A stretch of DNA of 37,974 bases from CAKPSH01 sp964634355 (lineage in GTDB: Bacteria > Bacillota > Clostridia > TANB77 > CAG-508). The translations under genes and the position numbers were made by a program. The stretch lies in the NCBI GenBank assembly GCA_964634355.1, contig CAZWIF010000004.1, forward strand, positions 1 to 37,974, given 5' to 3'. Shown here one piece after another: positions 26,042-34,195 of this stretch (the first letter of the stretch is position 1; the number at the start of each line of letters is the position of its first letter). Below the pieces are notes generated by a model, which did no database searches, was not told where the DNA came from, and saw nothing but the letters and a program-made list of their open reading frames with translations.

Positions 26042-26887
26042 ATGAATTTGATATTAAAATTAATTGAATTTATAGTATATTCAATTTTAATAGTTTTAGT
26101 AACTAAATATTTTCTAATAAAAGCACTTAGAAAATTAGCAAGTGCGTTAGATTTAGATTCAAAAATAGTAGGAGACATTGCAGGTATTGCAACTTCTATG
26201 CCTGAACTTATAAGCGTCTTTTTTACATCTTTGCAAGGAATGTTTGTTACAGGAATATTTAATATTTTGAGTTCAAACATCATTAATGTTCTTCAATATA
26301 CTTTTTCAATATTGCTGAATAAAAACCAAAGAATGTTGAAAAATGAAGCATTGAAGGTAGATGTTTTAATGGTAATAATGACAATATTGTTACCATTATC
26401 TGTAGTCATTTTTAATATTGAACTTAACATTGGATTTATTCCTATATTTATTATGCTGTTTATTTTGTTTTATATAATTAATAGAAATGGTCATAAGATG
26501 TATTTATCAAATATAAAAACAGAGGAAACAATGGAAATAGAAGAAGAGAAAAGATGGAATAAAGGGAAGAAAAAGGTTGTAATAAAAAATGCAATTTATA
26601 TTGTTTTAATTGGTATAATACTCTTTATAATTGGAGAATTGTTAGGAAGAGTAGTGAGAGATTTAAGTTCAGTATTTAATATATCTGAGCTAATTATAGG
26701 AATTGCACTAGGATTTATAACAAGTTTACCTGAATTAATTACTTTCTTTGAATCACAAAAACATTCAAAGAAAGAGGAGAACGAAATGGCAGGAGTAGTT
26801 GAGGCTACTAATAATTTATTAACCTCAAATGTAATTAATTTATTTGTTGTTTTAACGATTGGAATACTTATAACAGCAATGATATAG
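26042..26887 (+). CDS. CaCA-type sodium/calcium exchanger-like protein
   Basis: A 281-residue polytopic membrane protein with the two inverted alpha-repeats of the cation/Ca2+ exchanger superfamily. The first contains GDIAGIATSMPELIS followed by SSNIINVLQ. The second contains GIALGFITSLPELIT followed by TNNLLTSNVINLF. The TSxPE cores and the Asn-rich SN(I/V)IN helices are the ion-binding parts; a charged cytosolic loop (EETMEIEEEKRWNKGKKK) separates the halves. It is slightly shorter than YrbG-type members of about 320 residues, and the GNVIGSN form of the first repeat is degenerate. AAGAGG lies before the ATG. It lies 48 bases after DUF4956 and may be co-transcribed. The ion is unknown. Confidence 0.8.
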   Translation: MNLILKLIEFIVYSILIVLVTKYFLIKALRKLASALDLDSKIVGDIAGIATSMPELISVFFTSLQGMFVTGIFNILSSNIINVLQYTFSILLNKNQRMLKNEALKVDVLMVIMTILLPLSVVIFNIELNIGFIPIFIMLFILFYIINRNGHKMYLSNIKTEETMEIEEEKRWNKGKKKVVIKNAIYIVLIGIILFIIGELLGRVVRDLSSVFNISELIIGIALGFITSLPELITFFESQKHSKKEENEMAGVVEATNNLLTSNVINLFVVLTIGILITAMI

Positions 26888-26914
26888 GAAGAAAATTATA
26901 ATTTTTTATAAATC

Positions 26915-26943
26915 TTGTATAATAAAAAAATTTTTGATATACT
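26915..26943 (+). promoter_or_regulatory. Promoter of priA giving a near-leaderless mRNA
   Basis: TTGTAT (26915-26920), a 17-base spacer and TATACT (26938-26943). The priA ATG begins only 10 bases after the -10, so the transcript would have a leader of about 0-4 bases. No ribosome site precedes the ATG. Confidence 0.55.
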
Positions 26944-26952
26944 ATATTCATT

Positions 26953-29178
26953 ATGGTAGTAGAAGTTATAATTAATAGTAATGTAAAAAATCTTAATAAA
27001 ATATTTGACTATAACGTGCCTATAGATTTAGAAGCCAATATTAAAATAGGTAGAAGAGTTCTAGTGCCTTTTGGAAATATGAAGAAATTACAAGAGGGGT
27101 TTATTATAGGCATAAAAGAGAAATCAGATTATGAAATAAAAGATATAGCTAGTGCACAAAGAGATGATTATATAGAAGAAGACAAAATCGACTTAGCAAA
27201 ACTTATGGCAAGAAAATACTTTTGCAATATTTCTGATTGTATAAAATTAATGTTACCTCCAGGAACCACTACTAAAAATTTTAATAATAGGGTTAGAGAA
27301 AAATCAGCTAGATTTGTATATCTATTAAAAACAGAGGAGGAAATAATTGAAGATATAGATAATAAGGTTATAAAATCAGATAAACAAAAAAGAATATTAA
27401 AGTTTTTGATAGACAACGATGAAGTTTCTACAGTAGATTTAGAAGCATTTACTGAAACAACAAGTGCGAATATAAAGACTTTAGAGAAGAAAGGATACAT
27501 AGAAGTTGTAGAAAAAAGTATAGAGAGAAATCCATTTGCCCATAAAAATATACAATCTACGAAAAGATTAGAATTAACAGATGAACAGAAAAATGCTTTT
27601 GATAAAGTATTATATAATATAAAGAGTAATGCTTTTGGAGAGTTTCTAATTTTTGGAGTAACAGGTTCAGGAAAGACAGAAGTGTATTTGCAATTAATAG
27701 AAGAGGTTTTAAAAAGGGACAAAACATCAATCGTTTTAGTACCAGAAATATCTTTAACTCCACAGATGGTGGATAGGTTTATTGCTAGATTTGGAGAAGA
27801 TAAGATAGCTGTATTACACAGTAAATTGTCTGTAGGGGAAAGATATGACCAATGGAAAAAAATAGAGTCAGAAAGTGTGAAAATAGTCATAGGTGCACGT
27901 TCAGCAATATTTGCACCTGTTAAGAATTTGGGGCTTATTATCATAGATGAAGAGCATGATTTATCTTATAAATCTGATAAAAATCCTAGATATAATGCAA
28001 AAGAAATTGCTAGATATCTAGCAAAGAGAGAAAATATACCACTGGTTCTAGGGAGTGCAACACCAGATATAAATTCATATTACAATGCAATACATAAAAA
28101 AACAACCTTGCTTACGCTAACAAAAAGAGCTAATAATTCTAGATTACCAAATGTTGAAATAATTGACTTAAAAGAAGAATTAGCCAATGGAAATAGGAGT
28201 ATGTTAAGTAGAAAATTATATTCAGCTATTGAGAATAATTTAAAGGATAAAAAACAAACAATATTGTTCCTTAATAGAAGAGGATATTCTACTTTTGTGA
28301 TGTGTAGAGATTGTGGCTATACTATAAAATGTAATAAATGTAATGTTAGTATGACTTATCATATTGACCAAAACAAGTTGAAATGCCATTATTGCGGGTA
28401 TGAGAGAAAGAATGTAACTATTTGTCCCGAATGTAAAAGTAAAAATATTAGATATTTTGGAACAGGAACAGAAAAATTAGAAGCAGAAATACATAAGATA
28501 TTCCCTATGGCATCAACAATAAGAATGGATGTAGACACAGTTAGTAAGAAAAATTCTCATGAAATGATTTTAGAAAAATTTAAAAATGAAAATATAAATA
28601 TATTAATTGGTACTCAAATGGTGGTAAAAGGACATCATTTTCCAAATGTTACATTAGTTGGAGTGATTGCTGCTGACAGTAGTCTATTTATAGATGACTA
28701 TAGAAGTAATGAAAGAACTTTTCAAATATTAACACAAGTAGCTGGAAGAGCTGGAAGAGAAGGAAATAATGGAGAGGTAATAATTCAAACATATAATCCA
28801 GACAATTTTGCAATTGAATGTTCTAAACTACAAAATTACAAAATGTTCTATGATGAAGAAATAAAATTTAGAGAAATGTTGAAATATCCTCCATTTTGCG
28901 ATATAATAAAAATCGAAGTCAATGATATTAGTAGAAATCAAGTTGCAAAAATAGCTACACAGATCTATAATAATTTACTAAAACAAAATGTTGATGAAAG
29001 AATGTTAATATATAAACCGATGCCGTCTCCAATAGACAAGGTAAAAAATAGGTATAGATGGAGAATTATTGCAAGATGTAAATTTTCTAATATCATTATA
29101 GATAGAATAAACAATAGTATTGAAGGCATTAGAAATACTAGAATTTTGATAGATGTTAATCCTAACAATATGATGTAG
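26953..29178 (+). CDS. priA: Primosomal protein N', replication-restart helicase PriA
   Basis: Superfamily 2 3'-5' helicase that reloads the replisome at stalled forks. It has an N-terminal DNA-binding domain, a winged-helix stretch, Walker A GVTGSGKT (residues 235-242), the DEEH box in IIIDEEHDLSYK, a cysteine-rich zinc region (CRDCGYTIKCNKC and CHYCGY...CPECKSKN), then motif V/VI segments GTQMVVKGHHF and QVAGRAGR. At 741 residues it is a normal length. The start is fixed because the family-conserved VIINSNVKNLNKIFDY begins right after the ATG, although no Shine-Dalgarno is present. def follows, the usual clostridial order priA-def, though fmt is not next. Confidence 0.96.
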   Translation: MVVEVIINSNVKNLNKIFDYNVPIDLEANIKIGRRVLVPFGNMKKLQEGFIIGIKEKSDYEIKDIASAQRDDYIEEDKIDLAKLMARKYFCNISDCIKLMLPPGTTTKNFNNRVREKSARFVYLLKTEEEIIEDIDNKVIKSDKQKRILKFLIDNDEVSTVDLEAFTETTSANIKTLEKKGYIEVVEKSIERNPFAHKNIQSTKRLELTDEQKNAFDKVLYNIKSNAFGEFLIFGVTGSGKTEVYLQLIEEVLKRDKTSIVLVPEISLTPQMVDRFIARFGEDKIAVLHSKLSVGERYDQWKKIESESVKIVIGARSAIFAPVKNLGLIIIDEEHDLSYKSDKNPRYNAKEIARYLAKRENIPLVLGSATPDINSYYNAIHKKTTLLTLTKRANNSRLPNVEIIDLKEELANGNRSMLSRKLYSAIENNLKDKKQTILFLNRRGYSTFVMCRDCGYTIKCNKCNVSMTYHIDQNKLKCHYCGYERKNVTICPECKSKNIRYFGTGTEKLEAEIHKIFPMASTIRMDVDTVSKKNSHEMILEKFKNENINILIGTQMVVKGHHFPNVTLVGVIAADSSLFIDDYRSNERTFQILTQVAGRAGREGNNGEVIIQTYNPDNFAIECSKLQNYKMFYDEEIKFREMLKYPPFCDIIKIEVNDISRNQVAKIATQIYNNLLKQNVDERMLIYKPMPSPIDKVKNRYRWRIIARCKFSNIIIDRINNSIEGIRNTRILIDVNPNNMM

Positions 29179-29243
29179 TAATTGAAAAAATGGCATAAGG
29201 TATAAAATTGGAGAAAAATAAAAGGAAGGAGGAAAATGCTAGA

Positions 29244-29729
29244 ATGGCAATTCGAAGTATCAGACAAGAAGGAGACGAAATTTTAAAGAAAAAATCAAAA
29301 GAAATAGACGTTGTAGATGACAAGATAAGGGAACTTATGAATGATATGGTAGAAACAATGCATAAATATGATGGAGTAGGTCTTGCCGCTGTTCAGGTAG
29401 GAATATTAAAGAGGGTGATAGTAATAGATTTATATGATGGAAAACCAATTTTAATACTTGCAAATCCAGTAATTTTAAAAACAAAAGGAAAACAAAAAGT
29501 TGAGGAGGGGTGTTTGAGTTTCCCCAATAAATTTGTACAAGTTGAAAGACCAAATGAAGTTACAGTAGAGGGAATAAACGAAAACGGAGATAAAGTAAAA
29601 ATTACAGCTACAGGATTACTTGCACAGGCGATTTCACATGAAGTAGATCATTTGAATGGAATAGTTTTGACAGATGTTATGTTACCAGGTACAATGCAAT
29701 ATATAGAACCAAATAATGGAAATAAATAA
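29244..29729 (+). CDS. def: Peptide deformylase
   Basis: Metallo-hydrolase removing the formyl group from the initiator methionine of nascent proteins. All three motifs are present: GVGLAAVQVG (residues 44-53), EGCLSF (88-93, Cys90 as metal ligand) and HEVDH (132-136, with two His ligands and the catalytic Glu). The residue before HEVDH is Ser instead of the more usual Gln. Length is 161 residues from ATG 29244, which has AAGGAGG at 29226-29232; an in-frame TTG at 29208 is less likely. It follows priA by 65 bases, as in many Bacillota. Confidence 0.95.
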   Translation: MAIRSIRQEGDEILKKKSKEIDVVDDKIRELMNDMVETMHKYDGVGLAAVQVGILKRVIVIDLYDGKPILILANPVILKTKGKQKVEEGCLSFPNKFVQVERPNEVTVEGINENGDKVKITATGLLAQAISHEVDHLNGIVLTDVMLPGTMQYIEPNNGNK

Positions 29730-29830
29730 GATAAAGTGAATATAATATAACAAAATATACAATTTTGAGTTGTAGGAAGAATGACGACTGTCTTCTTCTT
29801 GAAATCTGCAAGAATAAGAGGCAGAGAAAT

Positions 29831-30601
29831 ATGGTAATAGTAAAAAAATTTGGAGGAAAATTATTAAATACAAAAGAAAGGATATTTAATGTAGTAAATA
29901 TTTGCAAAGAAGATTATGAGAAAGGAAATGATATTATATTAGTTCTATCTGCAATAGGAGATAGAACAGATGAACTGATTGAAAATGCGAAAAGCATAAA
30001 TAGTGAAGGTATTCCAAAGAGAGAAATGGATATGTTGCTTTCAACTGGAGAACAAACAGCAGTGGCATTAGTATCAATGGCATTTGCAAAGGAGAATATA
30101 CCGACAATATCTTTGAATGCTTTTCAGGTACCAATACTTACAAATTCAGACTATAGTGATGCACAGATTGTAGATATTGGTACTGATAGAATAAATAAAG
30201 AATTATCTAAAAGAAAAATTGTAATTGTAACAGGATTTCAGGGAATTGACAGTGAGAATAATTTAACTACGCTAGGTAGAGGTGGCTCAGATACAACAGC
30301 AGTTGCAATTGCGGCTAAATTTGAAGCAGATAGTTGTGAGATTTATAAAGATGTAGATGGCGTATATAATAAAGACCCTAAGTCAAATAAAGAAGCCATA
30401 AAATATAGGAAGATAAGTTTTGATGAAATGTTGGCACTTTCAAACTCAGGAGCGAAAGTGTTACACAATAAATCAGTAGAGATAGCGAGAGAATATGATG
30501 TCCCTATATTAATTAAATCATTTTTCACAAATAAGACAGGAACAGTTATAGAAAATGAAAAAAAGGACGCTTCACTTTTTCAATGTATAATATGCAAATG
30601 A
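29831..30601 (+). CDS. Aspartokinase-like amino-acid kinase lacking ACT domains
   Basis: A 256-residue amino-acid kinase-fold protein matching only the catalytic half of aspartate kinase. Visible are VKKFGG (residues 4-9), STGEQTAVAL (71-80), GFQGIDSENNLTTLGRGGSDTT (a long segment, 135-156), IYKDVDGVYNKDP (171-183) and GAKVLHNKSVEIA (207-219). Normal monofunctional enzymes have about 400 residues with two C-terminal ACT domains for lysine/threonine feedback; here the frame stops just before that point. The usual KFGGTS is KFGGKL, so Thr and Ser of the substrate motif are changed. ATG 29831 has only a weak AAGAGG upstream; the frame is open back to TTG 29765. A feedback-insensitive aspartokinase or a kinase for another substrate are both possible. 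Confidence 0.78.
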   Translation: MVIVKKFGGKLLNTKERIFNVVNICKEDYEKGNDIILVLSAIGDRTDELIENAKSINSEGIPKREMDMLLSTGEQTAVALVSMAFAKENIPTISLNAFQVPILTNSDYSDAQIVDIGTDRINKELSKRKIVIVTGFQGIDSENNLTTLGRGGSDTTAVAIAAKFEADSCEIYKDVDGVYNKDPKSNKEAIKYRKISFDEMLALSNSGAKVLHNKSVEIAREYDVPILIKSFFTNKTGTVIENEKKDASLFQCIICK

Positions 30602-30742
30602 GCAAAAACATTAACAAGATAAACGATAAAATTTTAAATATTGATATAGTGGGTCGCTCAAGTGAGCAACCATACAGGAAAATGCGATATGGCATAAATC
30701 GAAACAATTGTATGAAACAAAAATATTATAAATAAAATTTTA

Positions 30743-30811
30743 GGGGCTTGGGTCGAACCAGGCCCTTGTTACAATTCACCCAGCAATCTTCATATGCTGT
30801 GAATTGTAACA
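30743..30811 (+). repeat. Two-part hairpin element, possible repeat relative and terminator
   Basis: GC-rich stem GGGCTTGG / CCAGGCCC (30744-30751 and 30758-30765, one G-T pair), then a perfect 13-bp inverted repeat TGTTACAATTCAC / GTGAATTGTAACA (30767-30779 and 30799-30811). The order (TAGGGGC stem, CCCTTGT, AT-rich palindrome) is the same as in repeat copy C. T-rich runs at 30822-30840 could make it the terminator of the upstream unit. Confidence 0.6.
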
Positions 30812-30848
30812 GGCTCTTAAATTTTTTATAAATTTTTTTATAAAGATA

Positions 30849-30877
30849 TTGACATTATATATAGATAAGAATATAAT
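30849..30877 (+). promoter_or_regulatory. Consensus sigma-A promoter of the arsR-ATPase operon
   Basis: TTGACA (30849-30854), exactly 17 bases, TATAAT (30872-30877): full consensus. The operator-like palindrome begins at the next base. Confidence 0.88.
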
Positions 30878-30905
30878 AAATATATGAACAAATGCTCATA
30901 TATTT
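30878..30905. promoter_or_regulatory. ArsR/SmtB-type operator palindrome
   Basis: Perfect 10-bp arms AAATATATGA (30878-30887) and TCATATATTT (30896-30905) around 8 bases. The ATATGAAC...TCATAT form resembles known SmtB/CzrA/CadC operators, and it covers the predicted transcription start, so the encoded ArsR protein probably represses here and releases on metal binding. Confidence 0.75.
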
Positions 30906-30927
30906 AAACGAAAGGAAACATAAAAAT

Positions 30928-31293
30928 ATGGAGAAAGAAATAAATGAAGAATTACAAGATTCGAATATTGTTAGATTAGATGTTATTGAAGAAGTAAAAA
31001 ACACGCTTCCAAATGATGATATGATTTTTGATTTGGCAGAATTATTTAAGATGTTTGCTGATTCTACACGAATGAAAATTATTTGTGCTTTAAAGGAAAA
31101 AGAATTATGTGTTGGAGAGATTGCATTTATAACCAACACAACACAAAGTGCTATATCACATCAATTAAGAATATTAAAACAATCCAAATTAGTTAAATAT
31201 AGAAAAGAAGGTAAAAGTGTATATTACAGCTTAGATGATGACCACGTAATTGAAATCTTGCTGAAAGGATGTGAACATATTGAAGAAATATAG
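30928..31293 (+). CDS. ArsR/SmtB-family metal-responsive repressor
   Basis: A 121-residue winged-helix repressor. The core LAELFKMFADSTRMKIICAL, ELCVGEIAFITNTTQSAISHQLRILKQSKLVKYRKEGKSVYYSLDDDHV matches CadC/SmtB/CzrA proteins; these two motifs lie at about residues 36-55 and 59-107. CadC-like features include Cys60 in ELCVGE, the alpha3-type site, and the C-terminal DDDHVIEILLKGCEHIEE segment with Asp/His ligands as in the alpha5 zinc site. Zn2+, Cd2+ or Pb2+ is thus likely. The start at 30928 has AAAGGA upstream; ATG 30892 lies inside the operator. The gene overlaps the ATPase gene it probably controls. Confidence 0.9.
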   Translation: MEKEINEELQDSNIVRLDVIEEVKNTLPNDDMIFDLAELFKMFADSTRMKIICALKEKELCVGEIAFITNTTQSAISHQLRILKQSKLVKYRKEGKSVYYSLDDDHVIEILLKGCEHIEEI

Positions 31294-33358
31294 ATTTGAT
31301 ATATTAGACTTAGATTGTGCAAATTGTGCCAAAGAGGTTGAAGAGGCAATCAATGAAATTGAAGGAATAAGCAATTGCATGGTAAACTTTGGAACTAGTA
31401 AAATTATATTGGAGTCAGAAATAGAAAATACGCTAGAGGAAATAAGAAAGGTTGCAGCTGTTGTTGAGCCAGATTGTACCATACAAGAAGAACATAGCGA
31501 TGAGGAGAAATCAGACGAAAAGAATTATGCATTATTAAGACTATTTATAGGAATTGTTTTTGCAGTTATTGGATTTTCAGATATAATACCAAATGTATAC
31601 ATATCAATAGGCTTAATAGTTATATCTTATGTGGTTCTATTATATAGAACATGTAAGAAAGCTATAAAACAAATAAAAGGTCATATTATAGATGAAAATA
31701 TGCTAATGGTTATATCTTGTGTAGGTGCATTTTTAGTTGGAGAAAGAGTAGAAGGACTAATGGTTATTCTATTATTTGAAATAGGGAAAATACTAGAGTC
31801 TAAAGCCATTTCAAAATCAAGAAAATCAATAAAAGAACTAATGGATATAAAACCAGAATATGCTAATTTAAAACTTAATGATGGAGATAGCAAGAGAGTA
31901 GAGCCACATGAAGTAAAAATAGGAGATATAATAGTTGTAAAAAAAGGCGAAAGGATTCCTTTAGATGGTATTGTAATAGCAGGAAATGCCTCATTAAATA
32001 CTTCCGCATTAACAGGAGAATCAAAATTATATGAAGTAAAGAAAGACGTGCCTGTCCTATCTGGAAGTATTAATGAAGAGGGACTAATAGATGTAAAAGT
32101 TACAGCTACATATGAAAATGGAACAGTAAACAGAATATTAGAATTGGTTGAGCAAGCAACCGATAAAAAGGCGAAGACTGAAACTTTTGTATCAAAAGCT
32201 GCAAAAATATATACTCCAATTATAATGGTATTAGCATTAGTTGTTGCGATATTTCTGCCAGTAATAGTATCAGAAATTAATTATTCGGAGAGTATATATA
32301 GAGCATTAACCTTCTTAGTAATTGCATGTCCGTGTTCTATAGCCATATCAGTTCCTTTATCATATTTCTCAGGCATAGGAAAAGCTTCTAAATCAGGTGT
32401 TTTAATAAAAGGAAGTGATTATTTAGATGGATTAAAAGATATAAATAATATAGTATTTGATAAAACAGGAACTATTACTACTGGAATATTTGAAGTTTCA
32501 CAGATTAGTAGTTTAGATAAAAAAATGTCAGAAAAAGAAGTTTTAAAATATGTGGCATTAGGAGAAAAATTTTCAAATCACCCATTGGCTCAATCAGTTG
32601 TTAAAAAATACGCTGAAGAACTAGATACAGCTGAAGTGGAAAATTTAAAGGAAATATCAGGGAAGGGAATTCAATATGAAATAGACACGAGAAAAGTAAA
32701 AATAGGAAATAAAAAATTTATAGAAGAAGATATAGAAGGAGAAATACCAAATATAAAGACAACAGGTACTATTATATATTTATCAATAGATAATGCTGTA
32801 AAAGGTGCAGTAATTTTAAATGATCAAGTTAAATCAAATGTCAAAAATGTAATTAAAAATCTAAGAAAACTAGGAATTAAAACTAGAATGTTTACTGGAG
32901 ATAAAAAAGATACTGCAGAAGAAATAGCTAAAAAGATAGGAATAGACGAAGTAAAATCACAAATGTTACCACAAGATAAATATGATGAACTTGAAAAAAT
33001 CATTAATCAAAATGAGAAAGGAAAGAAAGTAGCTTTTGTAGGAGATGGAATAAATGATAGTCCAGTCTTAGCAAGAGCAGACATAGGAATATCAATGGGA
33101 GGAGTTGGTGCATCATCTGCAATAGAGGCTTCAGATGTGGTACTAATGACAGATGAGATTGATAAAATTTTAACTGGAATAAAAATATCTAAAAAAACCA
33201 ATAGAATTATAAAACAAAATCTAATTTTTGCAATATCAGTAAAGGTGATTATATTAATACTTTCAGTATTTGGTATTTCAAACATGTGGCAAGCAGTATT
33301 TGCAGATGTTGGAACAACAATAATTACAATATTTAACACCTTAAGAATATTAAAATAA
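31280..33358 (+). CDS. P1B-type heavy-metal efflux ATPase (CadA/ZntA-like)
   Basis: ATP-driven metal exporter of 692 residues. The N-terminal heavy-metal-associated domain has the metal site DLDCANCA, and about eight membrane helices follow. The transmembrane metal site is CPC (Cys350-Pro-Cys352 in ACPCSIAISVP), the phosphorylation site is FDKTGT (Asp394 region), with the HP motif SNHPLAQS and GDGINDSPV. The CPC core and ArsR partner favour Zn2+/Cd2+/Pb2+ over Cu+. The start is uncertain: TTG 31280 is 10 bases from AAAGGA and gives the family-like MKKYRFDI opening; GTG 31271 lies almost on the ribosome site. It overlaps the repressor gene, and a terminator follows at 33366. Confidence 0.92.
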   Translation: MKKYRFDILDLDCANCAKEVEEAINEIEGISNCMVNFGTSKIILESEIENTLEEIRKVAAVVEPDCTIQEEHSDEEKSDEKNYALLRLFIGIVFAVIGFSDIIPNVYISIGLIVISYVVLLYRTCKKAIKQIKGHIIDENMLMVISCVGAFLVGERVEGLMVILLFEIGKILESKAISKSRKSIKELMDIKPEYANLKLNDGDSKRVEPHEVKIGDIIVVKKGERIPLDGIVIAGNASLNTSALTGESKLYEVKKDVPVLSGSINEEGLIDVKVTATYENGTVNRILELVEQATDKKAKTETFVSKAAKIYTPIIMVLALVVAIFLPVIVSEINYSESIYRALTFLVIACPCSIAISVPLSYFSGIGKASKSGVLIKGSDYLDGLKDINNIVFDKTGTITTGIFEVSQISSLDKKMSEKEVLKYVALGEKFSNHPLAQSVVKKYAEELDTAEVENLKEISGKGIQYEIDTRKVKIGNKKFIEEDIEGEIPNIKTTGTIIYLSIDNAVKGAVILNDQVKSNVKNVIKNLRKLGIKTRMFTGDKKDTAEEIAKKIGIDEVKSQMLPQDKYDELEKIINQNEKGKKVAFVGDGINDSPVLARADIGISMGGVGASSAIEASDVVLMTDEIDKILTGIKISKKTNRIIKQNLIFAISVKVIILILSVFGISNMWQAVFADVGTTIITIFNTLRILK

Positions 33359-33365
33359 TCAATAT

Positions 33366-33400
33366 AAATGAACTCAGGGAAGTTCTTGAGTTCATTTTTA
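33366..33400 (+). terminator. Rho-independent terminator after the metal ATPase
   Basis: AAATGAACTCA (33366-33376) pairs with TGAGTTCATTT (33387-33397), 11 bp, 10-base loop, with a T-rich end. Confidence 0.8.
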
Positions 33401-33428
33401 TATTTGAATAAAAAATCCGAAAAATTGT

Positions 33429-33457
33429 TTGACAAATAAAAAAAGTTGTGATATCAT
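33429..33457 (+). promoter_or_regulatory. Promoter of lexA
   Basis: TTGACA (33429-33434), 17 bases, TATCAT (33452-33457), with TGA before the -10. No GAAC-N4-GTTC SOS box is seen nearby; the only palindrome is AAACATGTTT at 33477-33486. Confidence 0.6.
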
Positions 33458-33516
33458 AATGCCAATGAAAAAGAAAAAACATGTTTGTTGATAGAAATAT
33501 CGGAACGGGGGTAATT

Positions 33517-34182
33517 ATGAAAAGAAGAAAAAGTCCAGATGAATTAAATGCAAGAGAAAAAGCTATATTAAAATTTGTGGAAAAGGAAACAGAGGAAAAA
33601 GGCTATTCACCTTCTGTAAGAGAAATTGGTAAAAAAGTGGGGTTAAAATCAACAGCGACTGTTCATGGATATGTTAATAGATTAACAGAGCTTGGATATC
33701 TAAAAAAAGAAGATAAAAAGGGTAGAACATTGAGGTTAATAAAAAATGCTAAAGGTGAAGAAATTAGCAAAAAGAAAATTGAGCCAAAGGATTTTTATGG
33801 GGGAAGAGAATTAGTTGACGTTCCTGTTATTGGTAAAATCACTGCGGGTGAACCTATACTTGCTGTTGAAAATATTACTGATACATTTCCTATACCAATA
33901 GACTTTGTTGGAAATTCTGAAAGCTTTATGCTTACAGTTAGAGGAGAAAGCATGATTGAAGCTGGAATTTTAAATGGAGATTATATACTTGTAAGAAAAC
34001 AGAATAATGCAGAAAATGGAGAAATTGTTGTCGCTTTAATTGAAGACGAGGCAACTGTTAAAACTTTCTATAAAGAGAAAGACCATATAAGATTACAACC
34101 GGAAAATCAAACCATGGATCCAATAATAGTTCCTGATTGCCAAATATTAGGCAAAGTTATAGGAGTATTTAGAAAGATGTAA
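33517..34182 (+). CDS. lexA: SOS repressor LexA
   Basis: Repressor of DNA-damage genes that self-cleaves when RecA filaments form. The N-terminal winged helix contains SPSVREIGKKVGLKS and TVHGYVNRL, as in Bacillus LexA. The S24-type catalytic domain has the cleavage pair Ala110-Gly111 (KITAGEP), Ser145 (RGESM) and Lys182 (ATVKTF). Their spacing (35 and 37 residues) equals that of E. coli LexA. Length is 221 residues. ATG 33517 is chosen for the GGGGG ribosome site at about 33507-33511; the in-frame ATG 33481 lacks one. A palindromic repeat copy follows the stop, then dxs. Confidence 0.95.
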   Translation: MKRRKSPDELNAREKAILKFVEKETEEKGYSPSVREIGKKVGLKSTATVHGYVNRLTELGYLKKEDKKGRTLRLIKNAKGEEISKKKIEPKDFYGGRELVDVPVIGKITAGEPILAVENITDTFPIPIDFVGNSESFMLTVRGESMIEAGILNGDYILVRKQNNAENGEIVVALIEDEATVKTFYKEKDHIRLQPENQTMDPIIVPDCQILGKVIGVFRKM

Positions 34183-34195
34183 TATATTATACTTA

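Larger units (their letters stand above)
30602..30927. other. 326-base region between aspartokinase and ArsR genes
   Basis: No convincing gene; a 45-codon frame (30598-30735) overlaps the aspartokinase stop as ATGA but has no ribosome site. The region carries a hairpin with arms GGTCGCTCA / TGAGCAACC (30652-30671, one mismatch), a two-part hairpin repeat (30743-30811), then T-rich sequence and the arsR promoter-operator. Confidence 0.6.

Noticed and set aside
27168..27944. Open frame of 258 codons on the minus strand opposite priA
   Set aside because: It lies wholly within a certain PriA coding region, has no ribosome site, and its hydrophobic Ser/Phe-rich translation is typical of the antisense of AT-rich genes.
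30598..30735. 45-codon frame overlapping the aspartokinase stop by ATGA
   Set aside because: No ribosome site, runs through a hairpin, no recognisable sequence; kept only as a remark because of the ATGA overlap.
30744..30765. Sequence resembling a tRNA T-arm (GGTCGAACC)
   Set aside because: The stem is 8 bp with no matching acceptor, D or anticodon arms on either strand; better read as the GC hairpin of the repeat-like element.
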